Source: Candidatus Izemoplasmatales bacterium (GTDB lineage Bacteria; Bacillota_I; Bacilli_A; Izemoplasmatales; Hujiaoplasmataceae). Taken from it: a DNA stretch of 7,305 nucleotides. The stretch is from positions 1 to 7,305 of the forward strand of contig JAQWBC010000042.1 in NCBI GenBank assembly GCA_028707415.1. The letters are read 5' to 3'. Under the pieces are notes generated by a model. It ran no database searches. It had not been told where the DNA came from and saw nothing but the letters and a program-made list of their open reading frames with translations. The translations under genes and the position numbers were made by a program. This document shows positions 6,908-7,305 of the stretch, piece after piece; within the stretch, counting starts at the first letter, position 1; each line of letters starts with the position of its first letter.

Positions 6908-6990
6908 AGACTTGCCTCGATTCACCAATCAGGCACAAGAAACGCCCGTTGATGCCATGACTTTTAACGGTGGTCATCATCCGAATTTTT
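6908..6990 (-). promoter_or_regulatory. Structured 5' leader of glnA, candidate translational RNA switch
   Basis: The leader runs from a predicted start near 6991 to the ATG at 6907. About 50% GC (38 of 76 bases over 6908-6983) stands against about 20% in the 97 bases upstream. Two structures can be drawn on the minus strand. First, a hairpin over 6939-6911 pairs CTT-GCCTGATT with AATC-AGGCAAG around a GGTG loop: 11 bp with two bulges, burying the Shine-Dalgarno AGGCAAG. Second, an H-type pseudoknot over 6977-6946 has stem 1 ATGAC/GTCAT and stem 2 CCGTT/AACGG, with connectors CA, AAAA and GGCATC. CGGGC (6948-6944) can instead pair with GCCTG (6934-6930), which would open the hairpin but overlaps stem 2. 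The pairings are seen in the sequence; the switch function is inference. It does not match the cyanobacterial glutamine riboswitches as I know them. Confidence 0.5.
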
Positions 6991-7000
6991 AATGTACATT
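6991..7000. promoter_or_regulatory. Palindrome AATGTACATT at the glnA start site
   Basis: This perfect 10-bp palindrome spans the end of the -10 box and the predicted start of glnA transcription, an operator-like position. It does not match the GlnR/TnrA consensus, and no second half-site of similar sequence was seen nearby. It could be chance in AT-rich DNA. Confidence 0.3.
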
Positions 7001-7026
7001 ATAAGCACATCATTCTATAAATACAA
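6998..7026 (-). promoter_or_regulatory. Promoter of glnA
   Basis: On the minus strand TTGTAT (7026-7021, 4/6 match to the -35 consensus) is followed after exactly 17 bp by a perfect TATAAT (7003-6998). This is the best sigma-A-type promoter in the window. Transcription would begin near 6991, giving a leader of about 83 nt. Confidence 0.75.
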
Positions 7027-7048
7027 CAACATATATAAATAATTAGTG

Positions 7049-7070
7049 TTTTTTGTTTTTGTGTGTTTTT
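7049..7070 (-). promoter_or_regulatory. A-tracts upstream of the glnA promoter (UP-element-like)
   Basis: On the minus strand three A runs lie at 7070-7066 (5), 7060-7056 (5) and 7054-7049 (6). The first two start 10 bp apart, about one helical turn. They sit roughly 25-45 bp upstream of the -35 hexamer. Such tracts can bend DNA or contact the RNA polymerase alpha subunit; that role is inferred. They may also just extend the A/T bias downstream of the glyA terminator. Confidence 0.3.
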
Positions 7071-7081
7071 CTACGATATTT

Positions 7082-7133
7082 AAAAAGCATCCGTAGTCTT
7101 TGGATTAATATCCAGAGGCAACAGATGTTTTTT
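7082..7133 (-). terminator. Intrinsic terminator downstream of glyA
   Basis: Outer stem 7082-7091 (AAAAAGCATC) pairs with 7124-7133 (GATGTTTTTT): 10 bp including one G-U. After a 4x4 internal loop, an inner stem 7096-7105 (GTCTTTGGAT) pairs with 7110-7119 (ATCCAGAGGC) around TAAT: 10 bp with G-U pairs. Read on the minus strand it ends in TTTTTAAAT, about 53 nt after the glyA stop. The plus strand also ends in T6, but no plus-strand gene lies upstream to need it. It separates glyA from the glnA promoter. Confidence 0.8.
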
Positions 7134-7186
7134 GTAATAATACAATCAATTTTTAGATTAATAAATATGGTGATACTAATAACAAA
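7134..7186 (-). other. glyA 3' untranslated region
   Basis: This AT-rich stretch lies between the glyA stop codon and its terminator. No open frame, repeat or RNA structure of note was seen. Confidence 0.4.
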
Positions 7187-7305
7187 TCAATAAGGAAGAG
7201 GATGATTGTCAGTCAAAATCTTAACACCGATTTTGACCTCATCTAAAATACCGTCATCATTGGGATTACTTAAAGCTTTGTCAATTAATCTTGCGACTAA
7301 ACGGA
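7187..7305 (-). CDS. glyA: C-terminal end of serine hydroxymethyltransferase (partial)
   Basis: Only the last 38 codons and a TGA stop are inside the window; the gene continues past the right edge. The readable end is RLVARLIDKALSNPNDDGIL followed by DEVKIGVKILTDNHPLPY. It fits the C-terminus of bacterial GlyA: a helix of the type IA-LI--AL, a short acidic turn, a helix of the type EV---V--L, and a PLPY/PLY ending. GlyA is the PLP enzyme that interconverts serine plus tetrahydrofolate with glycine plus methylene-tetrahydrofolate. The PLP lysine and other active-site residues are outside the window, so the call rests on the tail alone and could be wrong. The gene shares the strand of glnA but is separated from it by a terminator and a new promoter. 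Confidence 0.7.
   Translation of the reverse strand, partial: RLVARLIDKALSNPNDDGILDEVKIGVKILTDNHPLPY

Noticed and set aside
6908..6928. Alternative TTG start of glnA, 7 codons upstream
   Set aside because: The ATG at 6907 aligns with the Bacillus GlnA start and has its own GAGG site. The extra residues would be encoded by the leader hairpin.
6908..6990. Known glutamine riboswitch (glnA or Downstream-peptide motif)
   Set aside because: Those are known mainly from cyanobacteria and marine metagenomes, and I could not find their conserved core in this leader. An Rfam search would settle it.
6705..6992. Plus-strand frame across the glnA start and leader
   Set aside because: It is antisense to the conserved GlnA N-terminus and the leader, with no ribosome site.
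7083..7133. T-box or riboswitch upstream of a plus-strand gene
   Set aside because: The nested hairpin is explained as the glyA terminator on the minus strand. No plus-strand gene begins downstream within the window, and no T-box sequence is seen.
1..7305. CRISPR array, insertion sequence, tRNA or rRNA gene
   Set aside because: No regularly spaced direct repeats, transposase frame with terminal inverted repeats, or cloverleaf-like sequence was found on either strand.

Overview
The window is a compact chromosomal segment of about 38-40% GC that carries six protein genes. All are recognisable housekeeping or cell-envelope genes, and there is no sign of a mobile element, CRISPR array, tRNA or rRNA. 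Three things point to a low-GC Gram-positive bacterium (Bacillota, or a related Bacilli/Tenericutes-like lineage): strong AGGAGG-like ribosome sites with sigma-A-type promoters, a GlnA close to the Bacillus GSI-alpha type, and a YfhO-family envelope protein. TAA, TAG and TGA all serve as stops and Trp is read by TGG, so the code is the standard bacterial one and not the Mycoplasma code. I cannot place the genus.

Layout, left to right: a YfhO-family polytopic membrane protein on the minus strand (C-terminus off the left edge); hflX (ribosome-associated GTPase) on the plus strand, divergent from it; a dusB-type tRNA-dihydrouridine synthase on the minus strand, convergent with hflX; hslO (Hsp33, redox chaperone) on the plus strand, divergent from dus; glnA (class I glutamine synthetase) on the minus strand, convergent with hslO; and the last 38 codons of a minus-strand gene that reads as glyA (serine hydroxymethyltransferase). 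Both divergent gaps (152 and 104 bp) hold back-to-back promoters. Both convergent gaps (94 and 121 bp) hold one hairpin that can end transcription in both directions. Each gene therefore looks like its own transcription unit. HflX, Hsp33 and Dus are loosely linked by translation and stress (ribosome rescue, oxidative unfolding, tRNA modification). GlyA and GlnA belong to one-carbon and nitrogen metabolism.

The coding content is ordinary. The part that most deserves attention is the 279-bp gap between glyA and glnA. After the glyA terminator comes an AT-rich stretch (about 20% GC) with A-tracts and a good promoter, and then a roughly 80-nt glnA leader of about 50% GC. In that leader I can draw by eye an 11-bp hairpin that buries the glnA Shine-Dalgarno sequence. 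Just upstream is an H-type pseudoknot whose second stem competes with an alternative pairing that would open the hairpin. This is the architecture of a translational RNA switch, and it matches no riboswitch class I know. It is a hypothesis from one sequence and needs comparative support.
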